From CAZRIE01 sp964600075 (GTDB lineage Bacteria > Bacteroidota > Bacteroidia > Flavobacteriales > Flavobacteriaceae): a stretch of DNA of 64,000 nucleotides. Shown piece after piece: positions 8,558-17,847 of this stretch (position 1 is its first letter; each line of letters begins with the position of its first letter). The stretch lies in assembly GCA_964600075.1 (NCBI GenBank), contig CAZRIE010000002.1:61502-125501 (forward strand). The letters run 5' to 3'. The notes under the pieces were generated by a model. The model saw only the letters and a list, made by a program, of their open reading frames with translations. It was not told the origin of the DNA and ran no database searches. The translations under genes and the position numbers were made by a program.

Positions 8558-9284
8558 AAAATCCACTTTTTCGAAACAAACTTCGTATTTTCATCATAAA
8601 AACCCCGAATATCGCCTCATTGACAATCGACGACGTCATTTTTGACTTACCCCTTACCCGATCTCGAAAAATAATGGAAACCTCCTCAATTTTATAGTTT
8701 TTCAGATAGGCCCTGAATTTCATTTCTATTTGAAATGCGTAACCAATGAAACGCACGGAATCTAAATCAATATTTTCGAGTACGTAGCGCTTATAGCAAA
8801 CGAAACCCGCAGTGGGATCATGAACTCGCATTCCTGTAATTATTTTTACGTAAAAAGAAGCGCCGTAAGACAACAGTACCCTATACAAAGGCCAGTCTAC
8901 AACATTAACTCCTTTTTTGTATCGAGAACCTACAACTACATCAGCGCCATTAACACATGCTCTGTAAAGCCTCTTGAGGTCTTCGGGATTGTGTGAAAAA
9001 TCGGCATCCATCTCAAAAATATATTCATATTTCTTATGGATGGCCCATTTAAATCCGTGAATGTAGGCAGTGCCCAATCCAGCTTTCTCCATTCGCGTTT
9101 CCAAAAACAACTCATTTTGAAAATCCTTTTGCATCTCACTTACTTTCGCCGAAGTTCCGTCGGGCGAGTTGTCATCGACAATGAGTACATGAAAATCTTT
9201 ATTGAGCGCAAAGACGGCTTTTATAATAGCCTCAATGTTCTCGATTTCATTATAGGTGGGTATAATGACCAGACTGTCTGACAT
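8556..9284 (-). CDS. Polyprenol monophosphomannose synthase-like GT2 glycosyltransferase
   Basis: A 242-residue family 2 glycosyltransferase resembling dolichyl/polyprenyl-phosphate mannose synthase. It starts with the nucleotide-sugar fold VIIPTYNE, has VDDNSPDGT and the metal-binding EMDADFSHNPE, and lacks the C-terminal membrane domain of longer forms. It would make the lipid-linked sugar donor used by membrane glycosyltransferases such as the GT39 enzyme encoded next door at 9447. The last codons fall in a MITE-like repeat end that provides the TAG stop, so the original C-terminus may have been altered. A TACTTTTG element (9305-9312, minus strand) lies upstream. Confidence 0.88.
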   Translation of the reverse strand: MSDSLVIIPTYNEIENIEAIIKAVFALNKDFHVLIVDDNSPDGTSAKVSEMQKDFQNELFLETRMEKAGLGTAYIHGFKWAIHKKYEYIFEMDADFSHNPEDLKRLYRACVNGADVVVGSRYKKGVNVVDWPLYRVLLSYGASFYVKIITGMRVHDPTAGFVCYKRYVLENIDLDSVRFIGYAFQIEMKFRAYLKNYKIEEVSIIFRDRVRGKSKMTSSIVNEAIFGVFMMKIRSLFRKSGF

Positions 9285-9304
9285 CGAATGGTTTCAGTTT
9301 GGGG

Positions 9305-9312
9305 CAAAAGTA
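9305..9312 (-). promoter_or_regulatory. -7 promoter element of the GT2 gene
   Basis: Reads TACTTTTG on the minus strand, 20 bases before the ATG at 9284. Confidence 0.5.
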
Positions 9313-9367
9313 GTATTTTAAAGCCTGTTGGAGAATGACAACTGTCGAATTGTGAAATTTTTAAATA

Positions 9368-9395
9368 TTTGGGTTTATCATAATTCGTAATTTTG
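9368..9395 (+). promoter_or_regulatory. Promoter of the GT39-DUF4271-hemD operon
   Basis: TTTG (9368-9371) is followed after 16 bases by TAATTTTG (9388-9395), matching the Bacteroidota -33/-7 pattern. The ATG is 51 bases downstream. Confidence 0.5.
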
Positions 9396-9446
9396 GGCGT
9401 TGTTACTACCGAAGCCAAAGCCTTGAATTGAGATACTGAACCCAAA

Positions 9447-11114
9447 ATGAAGTCCAAACTACCTAGAATTTTCTTACTGCTATTGGGTATCGTGTTCGTT
9501 ATCAACGTGCTTCAATCATATTTTACACCACTTATTTTCGATGAGGCCTACTATTGGCATTATGCCAAGAACCTGAGCTGGGGCTACTTCGACCATCCCC
9601 CTTTAGTTGCGCTATTGGTCAAATTGAGCGGATTTTTCTTTGATGGGGAACTTGGTGTCCGTTTTATGAGCTGTATTCTTTCGACCGCAACGCTTTTTGT
9701 GCTATGGTCGACCATCGGCAACCCCAAAAAGAAAGAGTATGTCGTACACTTCTTTGTGCTTACCTTCTCGATGACCCTATTGAACGCCTACGGGTTTTTT
9801 ACCCTGCCCGATACTCCTTTACTATTTTTTACGGCCCTTTTCCTTTACGTCTACAAACGATTTGTTGAAAGCCCATCTTGGGTTTGGGGAATTTTATTGG
9901 GCATTACCATGGCCGGCTTAATGTATAGTAAGTACCACGCAGCATTGGTCATACTTTTTGTATTGCTTTCGAACTTAAAACTGATGACCAACAAATACGC
10001 CTGGTTATCCGTTATCGTAGCCTTATTTTGCTACACACCCCATCTCATATGGTTGTACCAAAACGATTTTGTAACGGTAAACTATCACTTATTCGACCGG
10101 CCGAACGACCCCTATAACTTTACGAAATATACCCTGGCCTACGTTGTAAACCTCGTGGCGATATTTGGCCTTACGTTTCCATGGATCTACTGGTCACTTT
10201 ATAAGACCAAGGCTTCCGATAAATTCACAAAGGCATTATTATACCTGACGTACGGTGTAATTATCTTCTTCTTCTTATCGAGCTTTAACAGACGTATTCA
10301 GGCACAATGGGCTATTATTATCTGCATTCCCTTGGTCATTATTGTCTATCGCTATATGATGCAAAACGACACGGTCAAGAAGTGGATATACCTCACGGGT
10401 ATCGCGAATATTATAATCATTCTTTACTTGAGAGTAGGCCTGATCTATGAGCCATTATCACCAATCTATTATGAGACCCATGGCAACAAAGAGTGGGTAG
10501 AACAGATTCATTCAAGGCTCGGCGATACTCCGCTAGTTTTTGAAAATTCGTACCGCAACGCGCCTATGTATTCATTTTACTCAGGGGGAGTTCCTACGTT
10601 TTCGTTCAATACTGACATGTATCGACGTAATCAATACTCTATTGATGATTCGGAGGCCCAGGTACAGCGTAAAGGGATTTTTTACGTTTCAGGACGTTAT
10701 AAGAACGATGACCTTAATATGACGAAAGACGATGGCAGCCAATACTATGGCATGCGCATTGATGACTTCGAGTCTTTTAGAAAACTGAGAACCCTTTTTG
10801 ATGGTCCTGCCACTTTAGATTTTGAAAAAAGACAGACTTTTAAGCTATATAATCCGTATAACGAAGCGATAGATCTCGAAAAACTGAAATTCAATGTCGC
10901 ATACATGACCGATTTTAAGATTGTAAAGGACAAGCGGTTGATTATACCTAAACCAGTCGACGCAAAGATTTCTGCCTTACCGGCAAATGATACGGTAACC
11001 TTTACCTTTAAATTTCCAACAACAAAAATGAAAGACCCACGTTATTTTAGAATTGGCATCTCAGAAAATGGAATGCGTTTCGGAATTAACGGAAAAAATA
11101 CCAAATTCAAGTAA
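9447..11114 (+). CDS. GT39 family membrane glycosyltransferase (ArnT-like)
   Basis: A 555-residue polytopic membrane protein of the ArnT/PMT type. The conserved acidic DEAYYWHYA motif is in the first periplasmic loop (about residues 29-37), and many hydrophobic segments run through the first two thirds, followed by a soluble C-terminal domain. Such enzymes transfer a sugar from a polyprenyl-phosphate donor to lipid or protein outside the membrane. The divergent GT2 gene at 8556-9284 probably makes that donor. The stop codon overlaps the start of the DUF4271 gene by one base, indicating translational coupling. Confidence 0.87.
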   Translation: MKSKLPRIFLLLLGIVFVINVLQSYFTPLIFDEAYYWHYAKNLSWGYFDHPPLVALLVKLSGFFFDGELGVRFMSCILSTATLFVLWSTIGNPKKKEYVVHFFVLTFSMTLLNAYGFFTLPDTPLLFFTALFLYVYKRFVESPSWVWGILLGITMAGLMYSKYHAALVILFVLLSNLKLMTNKYAWLSVIVALFCYTPHLIWLYQNDFVTVNYHLFDRPNDPYNFTKYTLAYVVNLVAIFGLTFPWIYWSLYKTKASDKFTKALLYLTYGVIIFFFLSSFNRRIQAQWAIIICIPLVIIVYRYMMQNDTVKKWIYLTGIANIIIILYLRVGLIYEPLSPIYYETHGNKEWVEQIHSRLGDTPLVFENSYRNAPMYSFYSGGVPTFSFNTDMYRRNQYSIDDSEAQVQRKGIFYVSGRYKNDDLNMTKDDGSQYYGMRIDDFESFRKLRTLFDGPATLDFEKRQTFKLYNPYNEAIDLEKLKFNVAYMTDFKIVKDKRLIIPKPVDAKISALPANDTVTFTFKFPTTKMKDPRYFRIGISENGMRFGINGKNTKFK

Positions 11115-11770
11115 TGGAGCCTATTTTAAGAACCGCCGATACCGCCGATTGGATAACGATTATATTGCTTTCGAGTCTTATATTCTTGGTACTTGCCAAA
11201 AGCATGTTCTACGGCCGTTTTCTGAATTTCATAATTCTACCTTTTAACAACAAGTACATTTTTATGTACAATAAAAAGGAAAAACTGATAAATTGGTTCC
11301 ATATTTTCTTTACCATTTTTCAAATTATCAACTTTGCCCTTTTTGTATTTCTGGCCAGAAAAATACTAGTCTCAACCACTGAAGAAGAGCATCTCTTTAT
11401 TTTCCCCATAATATTGGGCTGTATTTTACTGTTTATTTTTCTTAAAGTGGTCCTGCAATTGGGTAACGGTTTTATATTCGGGTCGGGAAAGGCAATCGGC
11501 GAGCTTATCTTTAAAAAATTATCATATCTGAACTACAGCGGCCTTATCATGTTCGTTGTGAATATGGTTTTGGTCTATGTCATGAAAGACTCAAAAATTG
11601 TAGTTTTCGTTGCAATTTTCCTAATTCTCTTGATTAATATAATCGGTTGGGTCACCGTGTTGAGGAATCATCAAAAATTCATTACCAACTATTTTTTCTA
11701 TTTTATTTTGTACCTTTGCGCTCTTGAAATTTCCCCGTTTATTATTATCGGCAGTTATCTCAAACAATAA
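11114..11770 (+). CDS. DUF4271 integral membrane protein
   Basis: A 218-residue membrane protein with about seven hydrophobic segments and no charged catalytic motif, matching DUF4271 of Flavobacteriia. The ATG overlaps the preceding TAA (taATG) and the gene ends 9 bases before the hemD ATG. This three-gene order with hemD is widely seen in the group. Its function is unknown; a link to heme synthesis is suggested only by position. Confidence 0.8.
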   Translation: MEPILRTADTADWITIILLSSLIFLVLAKSMFYGRFLNFIILPFNNKYIFMYNKKEKLINWFHIFFTIFQIINFALFVFLARKILVSTTEEEHLFIFPIILGCILLFIFLKVVLQLGNGFIFGSGKAIGELIFKKLSYLNYSGLIMFVVNMVLVYVMKDSKIVVFVAIFLILLINIIGWVTVLRNHQKFITNYFFYFILYLCALEISPFIIIGSYLKQ

Positions 11771-11779
11771 TTGGACTAT

Positions 11780-12526
11780 ATGAAAATAAAGACGATTTTG
11801 GTTTCACAGCCAGAGCCGAAAATGGAGAACTCGCCCTATTCAAGACTTATTGACAAGGAAAAAGTTAAGGTTGATTTCAGACCGTTCATTCATGTCGAGG
11901 CGGTTGATGCAAAAGATGTACGTCAGCAAAAAATTGACCTTAAAAACTATACTGCTATTATATTGACCAGCCGAAATGCTGTTGACCATTTTTTTAGAAT
12001 TGCAGAGGAAATGCGTTTTAAAGTGCCCGACACGATGAAATACTTCTGTCAGTCGGAAGCAGTTGCCTACTATCTTCAGAAATATGTAGTCTATCGCAAA
12101 CGTAAGATTTACGTAGGCAAAAGAAATTTTCAAGAATTGGTACCCCTTTTCAAAAAATACAAGAGCGAAAAATTTCTCCTACCTTCTTCCGATGCCCTAA
12201 AGGAAACCATACCTGAAATCCTGAACGGTTTAGACATTAATTGGAAGAGAGGTGTATTTTATAAAACCGTCATTAGTGACCTTTCCGACCTAAGGGACGT
12301 TTACTACGATATATTGGTTTTCTTTAGCCCTTCTGGAATAGAGTCGTTGCTGCAGAACTTTCCCGATTTCGAGCAAAACGATACCCGTATTGCCGTATTC
12401 GGCAATTCTACCGTAAATGCCGCAACCAACGCAGGACTTCGAATTGACATAACAGCGCCTACACCGGAGACACCGTCCATGACCATGGCCCTTCAAAAGT
12501 ATATTACTACGTTCAATAAGAAGTAA
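11780..12526 (+). CDS. hemD: Uroporphyrinogen-III synthase
   Basis: Closes hydroxymethylbilane to uroporphyrinogen III in heme synthesis. The protein has the two-lobed HemD pattern: ILTSRNAVDHF in the first half, then FLLPSSDALKETIPEIL and FFSPSGIESLLQNFP, and a closing PTPETPSMTMAL motif. Reading is open back to a TTG at 11771, but the ATG at 11780 matches the usual start (MKIKTILVSQPEP), giving 248 residues. It follows DUF4271 closely and probably shares its transcript. Confidence 0.93.
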   Translation: MKIKTILVSQPEPKMENSPYSRLIDKEKVKVDFRPFIHVEAVDAKDVRQQKIDLKNYTAIILTSRNAVDHFFRIAEEMRFKVPDTMKYFCQSEAVAYYLQKYVVYRKRKIYVGKRNFQELVPLFKKYKSEKFLLPSSDALKETIPEILNGLDINWKRGVFYKTVISDLSDLRDVYYDILVFFSPSGIESLLQNFPDFEQNDTRIAVFGNSTVNAATNAGLRIDITAPTPETPSMTMALQKYITTFNKK

Positions 12527-12540
12527 CTCGCAATGACGGA

Positions 12541-14157
12541 TCAGAAAGCGTACCGCTGCGGTCCGCCACGACGTATTTCCTCACTGGCATAGGCTTCGAA
12601 TTTTTTGAAATTTTCCCGAAACGCATTAGTCAGTTTGAACGCTGTCGTGTAATAGGCCTTATCATCGTTCCAGGTAGTTCTGGGACTCAAAACGCTGGTC
12701 GGCACCCCAGGGCATTCCCTTGGTTGGGCCACACCGAAAACCGAATGAATGTGATAATGATCATAGTCATAAAGACCCAAGTCTCCATTTAACACGGCAT
12801 TAATCATGGCTCGTGTGTATTTGAGTTTCATTCGTGTGCCAATGCCGTAAGGGCCTCCGGTCCATCCGGTATTAACCAACCAGACGTTCACCCTTGCATC
12901 TTTCATTTTTTTACTCAGCATTTCGGCATATTTAGCAGGATGCAAGGGCATAAAAGGTGCCCCGAAACACGCGGAAAAAGAAGGAACAGGTTCTACCACT
13001 CCCGCCTCAGTACCCGCTACTTTCGCAGTATAGCCCGAAATAAAGTGGTAGGCCGCTTGGCTAGGCGTCAATTTCGAAATCGGTGGTAGTACCCCAAAAG
13101 CATCCGCCGTCAAAAAGAAAATATTTTTCGGATTTTTTCCGATCGATGGTCTTTGTACGTTTTCAATGTGGTAGATAGGATAGCTTACGCGCGTATTCTG
13201 GGTTATTGAAGTATCGGCAAAATCTACATTGCCTTTATCATCCATAATGACATTCTCTAAAATCGCTCCTTTTTTGATGGCCCCATAGATTTCGGGTTCA
13301 TTTTCTTGGGATAAATTAATGACCTTGGCATAGCAACCTCCCTCAAAATTAAAAACGGCGTTTTCATTGTTCCAACCGTGTTCATCGTCACCGATCAATT
13401 TGCGGGATGAATCGGTGGACAGGGTTGTCTTTCCGGTACCGGAAAGCCCAAAAAATATAGCGGTATCGCCAGTTGCCCCCACATTGGACGAACAGTGCAT
13501 GGGCATCGTATTTTTCTCAACAGGAAGGATAAAATTCAGCGCCGAGAATATACCTTTTTTAATCTCGCCCGTATAGCCCGTACCCCCTATCAGAGCAATT
13601 TTCTTGGTAAAGTTCAAAATCGCGAAGTTGTGTTGACGTGTGCCATCAACTTCAGCATCTGCCATAAACCCTGGTGCGTTGATAACAGTCCATTCCGGTT
13701 CGAAGTTTTTCAATTCTTCTTCTGTAGGTCGAATGAACATATTGTACGCGAAATGATTTGACCATGGGTATTCGTTGACTACGCGTATATCCATTCGGTA
13801 ATTATGATCGGAACAGGCATAACAATCGCGAACGTAGAGCTCCTTCTCATTAAGATAGGCAATCACCTTATCGTAGAGCGCGTCGAATTTTTCGGACTGG
13901 AAAGGGATGTTGATATCGCCCCACCAAATCTTGTCTTCGGTAACGGCGTCCTTAACGATAAAGCGATCTTTTGGCGATCGGCCGGTAAACTCTCCAGTAT
14001 GTATCGCCAAAGCCCCCGATGAAGCTTCCTTACCCATCCCCTTTTCCAAAGTGATGGCATGCAACTCAGAAGGAGATAGCTGATAATTTAGATTTTCATG
14101 GTTAATTCCGTATGATTTTAAGGAAATGTAATTCTTTGCTTTTTCCGAATTATTCAT
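12541..14157 (-). CDS. pckA: Phosphoenolpyruvate carboxykinase (ATP)
   Basis: Converts oxaloacetate and ATP to phosphoenolpyruvate, the entry step of gluconeogenesis. The ATP-binding loop GLSGTGKTTLS, the metal-binding GDDEHGW and the family segments TGRSPKDRF and NTGWTGGPYG are all present. The frame is open to an ATG at 14190, but the extra 11 residues are basic and unlike the family. Starting at MNNSEKAKNY (14157) gives the usual length of about 538 residues. The 3' end lies close to that of convergent hemD. Confidence 0.97.
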   Translation of the reverse strand: MNNSEKAKNYISLKSYGINHENLNYQLSPSELHAITLEKGMGKEASSGALAIHTGEFTGRSPKDRFIVKDAVTEDKIWWGDINIPFQSEKFDALYDKVIAYLNEKELYVRDCYACSDHNYRMDIRVVNEYPWSNHFAYNMFIRPTEEELKNFEPEWTVINAPGFMADAEVDGTRQHNFAILNFTKKIALIGGTGYTGEIKKGIFSALNFILPVEKNTMPMHCSSNVGATGDTAIFFGLSGTGKTTLSTDSSRKLIGDDEHGWNNENAVFNFEGGCYAKVINLSQENEPEIYGAIKKGAILENVIMDDKGNVDFADTSITQNTRVSYPIYHIENVQRPSIGKNPKNIFFLTADAFGVLPPISKLTPSQAAYHFISGYTAKVAGTEAGVVEPVPSFSACFGAPFMPLHPAKYAEMLSKKMKDARVNVWLVNTGWTGGPYGIGTRMKLKYTRAMINAVLNGDLGLYDYDHYHIHSVFGVAQPRECPGVPTSVLSPRTTWNDDKAYYTTAFKLTNAFRENFKKFEAYASEEIRRGGPQRYAF

Positions 14158-14225
14158 TAAATGTGTCTTTTTACGCTTCAAAATTATCAAATTAATATAT
14201 TTTAATACCTATAAATAATAATTTA

Positions 14226-14612
14226 TTAGTCGCATTGTTTGTAAACCCGATATCCGAACAGACTCCATCCAAAAATAAGAAGTGTACCCCCGATGGGCGT
14301 CAAGAATCCGATGACCTTGAAATCAAAATGAGTTAGCGCATTGATAGCCAAAACGTAAATAGAGAAGGAAAAGAACACTATTCCCACAACAATTAAATAA
14401 AATATCGATTTTTTACGTTGTTCGGGCAATTGTTGTAGGCTTCCCAATACCAACAAAAAAAGAGCATGGTACATTTGATATCTCACGCCCGTTTCAAACG
14501 TTTGTATGGCATCGGCATCTACTAACTTTTCCAATCCGTGCGCCCCGAAAGCACCAAATAGTACAGCCAATGCCCCAAATAGAATTCCTGTCAAGAAAAT
14601 TGTTTTGTTCAT
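14226..14612 (-). CDS. DUF423 family membrane protein
   Basis: A small 128-residue membrane protein with four hydrophobic helices. The start pattern GALAVLFGAFGAHGLEK and the later YHALFLLVLG are typical of DUF423 (YgdD-like) proteins, whose function is unknown. It lies 36 bases upstream of the long-frame pckA start on the same strand. A lone MITE end is found upstream at 14658. Confidence 0.88.
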   Translation of the reverse strand: MNKTIFLTGILFGALAVLFGAFGAHGLEKLVDADAIQTFETGVRYQMYHALFLLVLGSLQQLPEQRKKSIFYLIVVGIVFFSFSIYVLAINALTHFDFKVIGFLTPIGGTLLIFGWSLFGYRVYKQCD

Positions 14613-14657
14613 AACTTAAACCTTTGATTTTTTTATAAATGTAACAATTGATACCTT

Positions 14658-14674
14658 AGAGCCTGTTTTGAAAT
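14658..14674. repeat. Solitary MITE end
   Basis: AGAGCCTGTTTTGAAAT is identical over 17 bases to the left terminal repeat at 8395-8411. No partner repeat is found within the next 300 bases, so this is a remnant or a half-site. Confidence 0.7.
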
Positions 14675-14727
14675 ATTTGTTATTAACTACTGGAGTCATC
14701 TGCGCTTCCTTAAAAGTACAAAACTAA

Positions 14728-16101
14728 ATGCCGCATAAAATTCTTGTTGTCGGAGCCGGAAAATCGACTTCCTGCCTCCTCGATTATTTTCTGGAAAAGG
14801 CCCAATCGGAGCATCTACATTTGACTATTGGCGATCTACATCCCGAGACCATAGCGGAATCGATTAAAAACCACGAGGCGTGCTCGGTACTAAAATTGGA
14901 TATCTTCAATGACGAAGCCCGCAGAAAACTAGTACAAGGCTGTGATATCGTGGTTTCAATGCTTCCTGCCAGTTTGCATATACAAGTGGCCAAAGATTGT
15001 GCTGCTTTTGATAAGCATTTGGTTACTGCATCCTACGTCAGCGAAGAATTAATGGCTCTAAACTCAATTGTCAAAGCCAAAGGCTTGGTTTTCATGAACG
15101 AAATTGGACTTGATCCCGGTATCGACCATATGAGTGCCATGCAGATTATTGACCGTATTCGCGACGCAGGGGGCAACATGTTGTTGTTCGAATCTTTTAC
15201 AGGTGGTTTGGTGGCGCCTGAAAGCGATAACAATCTCTGGAACTACAAATTCACATGGAACCCTAGAAACGTAGTAGTGGCAGGCCAAGGCGGAGCTGCA
15301 AAATTTATACAGGAAGGCAACTATAAATACATTCCTTACCATAAACTGTTCCGGCGAACCGAGTTCTTTAACATCGAAGGTTACGGAAGGTTCGAAGGCT
15401 ACGCTAACCGAGATTCGCTGAATTATCGGGAAGCCTATGGACTTCAAGACGCGCTCACCCTATATCGCGGTACCATGCGCAGAGTAGGTTTTTCAAAAGC
15501 TTGGAATATGTTCGTGCAATTGGGCCTGACCGATGATAGCTATACCATTGAAGATTCTGAAGGGATGTCGTACCGGGAATTTACCAATCTGTTCCTTCCC
15601 TATTCCCCTACCGATTCCGTTGAGCTAAAATTACGGCACTACCTTAAAATCGATCAAGACGATATTATGTGGGAAAAACTCTTGGAATTGAACCTTTTCG
15701 ATGCCCAAAAGGTCATTTCCTTAAAAAATGCCACGCCCGCCCAAATGCTACAACAGGTTTTAGAAGAAAGTTGGACTCTTGATGACAACGATAAGGATAT
15801 GATCGTGATGTACCATAAATTCGGGTACGAACTCAACGGCAAAAAGTTACAAATAGATGCAAATATGGTAGTTACGGGAGAAAATCGCACCCATACTGCT
15901 ATGGCGAAAACCGTGGGGCTGCCCGTTGCGATAGCCACATTGGCGATCTTAAACAAGAAAATTGTAACCCCTGGGGTACAAATTCCTATTCAAAAAGAGG
16001 TTTACACACCGATACTATCCGAACTGCAAGACTATGGCATTAGTTTTAAGGAATATGAAGTACCGTATCTGGGGTATAATCCAGATTCGGTGGCAAGCTG
16101 A
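14728..16101 (+). CDS. Saccharopine dehydrogenase family protein
   Basis: A 457-residue oxidoreductase with the N-terminal Rossmann motif VVGAGKSTS (residues 7-15) and the characteristic NEIGLDPGIDHMSA segment that precedes the C-terminal saccharopine dehydrogenase domain. In this family the enzyme splits saccharopine into aminoadipate semialdehyde and glutamate in lysine breakdown. An Lrp/AsnC regulator follows on the same strand, which fits amino-acid-responsive control. The absence of a fused ketoglutarate-reductase half suggests the partner enzyme is encoded elsewhere. Confidence 0.88.
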   Translation: MPHKILVVGAGKSTSCLLDYFLEKAQSEHLHLTIGDLHPETIAESIKNHEACSVLKLDIFNDEARRKLVQGCDIVVSMLPASLHIQVAKDCAAFDKHLVTASYVSEELMALNSIVKAKGLVFMNEIGLDPGIDHMSAMQIIDRIRDAGGNMLLFESFTGGLVAPESDNNLWNYKFTWNPRNVVVAGQGGAAKFIQEGNYKYIPYHKLFRRTEFFNIEGYGRFEGYANRDSLNYREAYGLQDALTLYRGTMRRVGFSKAWNMFVQLGLTDDSYTIEDSEGMSYREFTNLFLPYSPTDSVELKLRHYLKIDQDDIMWEKLLELNLFDAQKVISLKNATPAQMLQQVLEESWTLDDNDKDMIVMYHKFGYELNGKKLQIDANMVVTGENRTHTAMAKTVGLPVAIATLAILNKKIVTPGVQIPIQKEVYTPILSELQDYGISFKEYEVPYLGYNPDSVAS

Positions 16102-16218
16102 AATTGGCAGAAAAAGATTGTAAAATTACCTCACCCTAGCTGGGGAACGAACACCTCCTAGAGCGCATTCAATTTCATGGTAATTTCCTACTTTTACCAT
16201 CAATCCGAAACAGAAAAC

Positions 16219-16689
16219 ATGAAATCGCGTAACGAAAAAGTGAAAATTGACGGTATCGACAAAAAAATCCTAAGATTTTTAATGGGCGATGCCCGAAAGC
16301 CTATTCTTGAAATCGCACGAAATATCGGGATTTCGGGAGCAGCCATTCACCAGCGTCTCAGAAAACTGGAAGCATCGGGACTTTTAGCAGGCTCAAAATT
16401 CATTATCAACCCAAAAGTAATGGGCTATACCACCATGGCTTACATCGGTATTTATCTTGATAAGGCCATGAGCAACCCCGTTGCGGTAAAACAACTGGAA
16501 AAGATTCCTGAAGTATTAGAATGCCATTACACTACTGGTAATTGGTCAATTCTCATTAAGGTGCTGTGCCGTGACAATGAGCACCTCATGCAGGTACTTA
16601 ATAGGGAAATTCAGCAGATCGAAGGGATATCGCGAACGGAAACTTTTATCTCGTTGGCACAACAGATCGATCGGCAGATTACGATCTAA
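16219..16689 (+). CDS. Lrp/AsnC family transcriptional regulator
   Basis: An amino-acid-responsive DNA-binding protein of about 156 residues. An N-terminal winged helix-turn-helix (IDKKILRFLMGDARKPILEI...) is followed by an AsnC ligand-binding domain (MAYIGIYLDK, VLECHYTTGNWSILIKV). Reading is open to an ATG at 16177, but the segment before MKSRNEK at 16219 does not look like this family. The saccharopine dehydrogenase gene directly upstream is the likely target. Confidence 0.92.
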   Translation: MKSRNEKVKIDGIDKKILRFLMGDARKPILEIARNIGISGAAIHQRLRKLEASGLLAGSKFIINPKVMGYTTMAYIGIYLDKAMSNPVAVKQLEKIPEVLECHYTTGNWSILIKVLCRDNEHLMQVLNREIQQIEGISRTETFISLAQQIDRQITI

Positions 16690-16788
16690 CACGAATAATT
16701 TCTTTGTACTCAACAAAGAAGTTAAGTTTTGTCTTACGCGATTAATAGCTTATCTTGTTTTATAGCAATCTCTTAGACCCACATTCAA

Positions 16789-17838
16789 TTGGCTAAACTA
16801 GAAATATTCGTTAGTCATACTTCAAAAGAGTCCGAAATGGCTCAACTAATAAAAAGATATCTCTTCGGGGGTTTCCCCGAAGCACTGGATATTTTTGTGT
16901 CTTCTGATCTATCCACAATCAAGGCCGGTGAAAATTGGCTTGATGAGGTCAGTGATTCACTAAAAAGCACCCAACTACTTATTGTCTTGGTAAGTCCAGA
17001 ATCGTTAGGTCGCCCTTGGATCAATTTCGAAGCAGGTGCAGGTTGGATACGCGAAATTCCGGTGATTCCGGTTTGCCATTCTGGTTTAACACTTATTGAC
17101 CTTCCGATTCCACTGAACTTGTTTCAGGCAATCGAAATAAACAACATAGCACATTTATTGAAACTCTTTGATGGTGTTGCCAATCTGTTAGAGGATAATA
17201 CCCCTGAAATAAAATATACAGAAATTATTTCCGAGGTGCGGACTTTGGAGGCCAATTACATTGAAAATAGGAGGGCTGTACATAAAATTAAAAATCCAAG
17301 AATACTTTGTGGTGCTAGCAAACAGTATTCACAGTTCGGCTTCGATTTGGATGTTGCCATTTTGGAGAGTAAATTTCCTGGTTCGGTCTTGGTCAAAAAC
17401 GACCTTACTTCAAAGAGTCTGATCAACCTTCTGTACGACGACGACTTTGACATTATTCACCTCGTTCTAGGCGTAGACCATGAGAATGGAGATTTAATTT
17501 TCAGTACGATCGACTCGAATACAGATACCGGTGCCAATGCTGTAGATAAGATTTCCGCAAAACGTTTCTCAAATTTATTGACCGAATCAAACACTTCTTT
17601 GGTGGTCTTGGCCACCTGCGATGCGCTACTGCTCGCTGTTGAAGTAAGCCATATTGCTACGATGATAACTTCCGACACGACAATTATGACCGAAGAAGCA
17701 ATCGAATGGGAAGACTGGTTCTACGGTTTTCTCATTAGGGGAAAGTCGGTTTATGAGGCCTACGAACTTACCAAAATTGACAATTCAGCGCCGATGCGGT
17801 TAATTCGAAAAAAAGATGTTGTCTTCAGCTTCTCTTAG
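16789..17838 (+). CDS. TIR domain fused to a CHAT-like domain
   Basis: A 349-residue cytoplasmic protein read from a TTG start; the TIR fold begins immediately (LEIFVSHTSKE), and the next in-frame ATG would delete its first strand. Residues 4 to about 130 form a TIR domain. E81 in WINFEAGAGW is at the position expected for the NADase catalytic glutamate. Residues about 170-330 resemble a CHAT caspase-like protease: a DIIHLVLGVDHENGDLIF segment, LVVLATCDALL with C277, and FYGFLIRGKSVYEAYE. The usual GHG histidine reads GVD (228-230), with H224 and H231 nearby, so protease activity is uncertain. It is flanked by housekeeping genes and stands alone. An antiphage or cell-death role is inference from the family. 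Confidence 0.75.
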   Translation: MAKLEIFVSHTSKESEMAQLIKRYLFGGFPEALDIFVSSDLSTIKAGENWLDEVSDSLKSTQLLIVLVSPESLGRPWINFEAGAGWIREIPVIPVCHSGLTLIDLPIPLNLFQAIEINNIAHLLKLFDGVANLLEDNTPEIKYTEIISEVRTLEANYIENRRAVHKIKNPRILCGASKQYSQFGFDLDVAILESKFPGSVLVKNDLTSKSLINLLYDDDFDIIHLVLGVDHENGDLIFSTIDSNTDTGANAVDKISAKRFSNLLTESNTSLVVLATCDALLLAVEVSHIATMITSDTTIMTEEAIEWEDWFYGFLIRGKSVYEAYELTKIDNSAPMRLIRKKDVVFSFS

Positions 17839-17847
17839 AAAGGCCTC

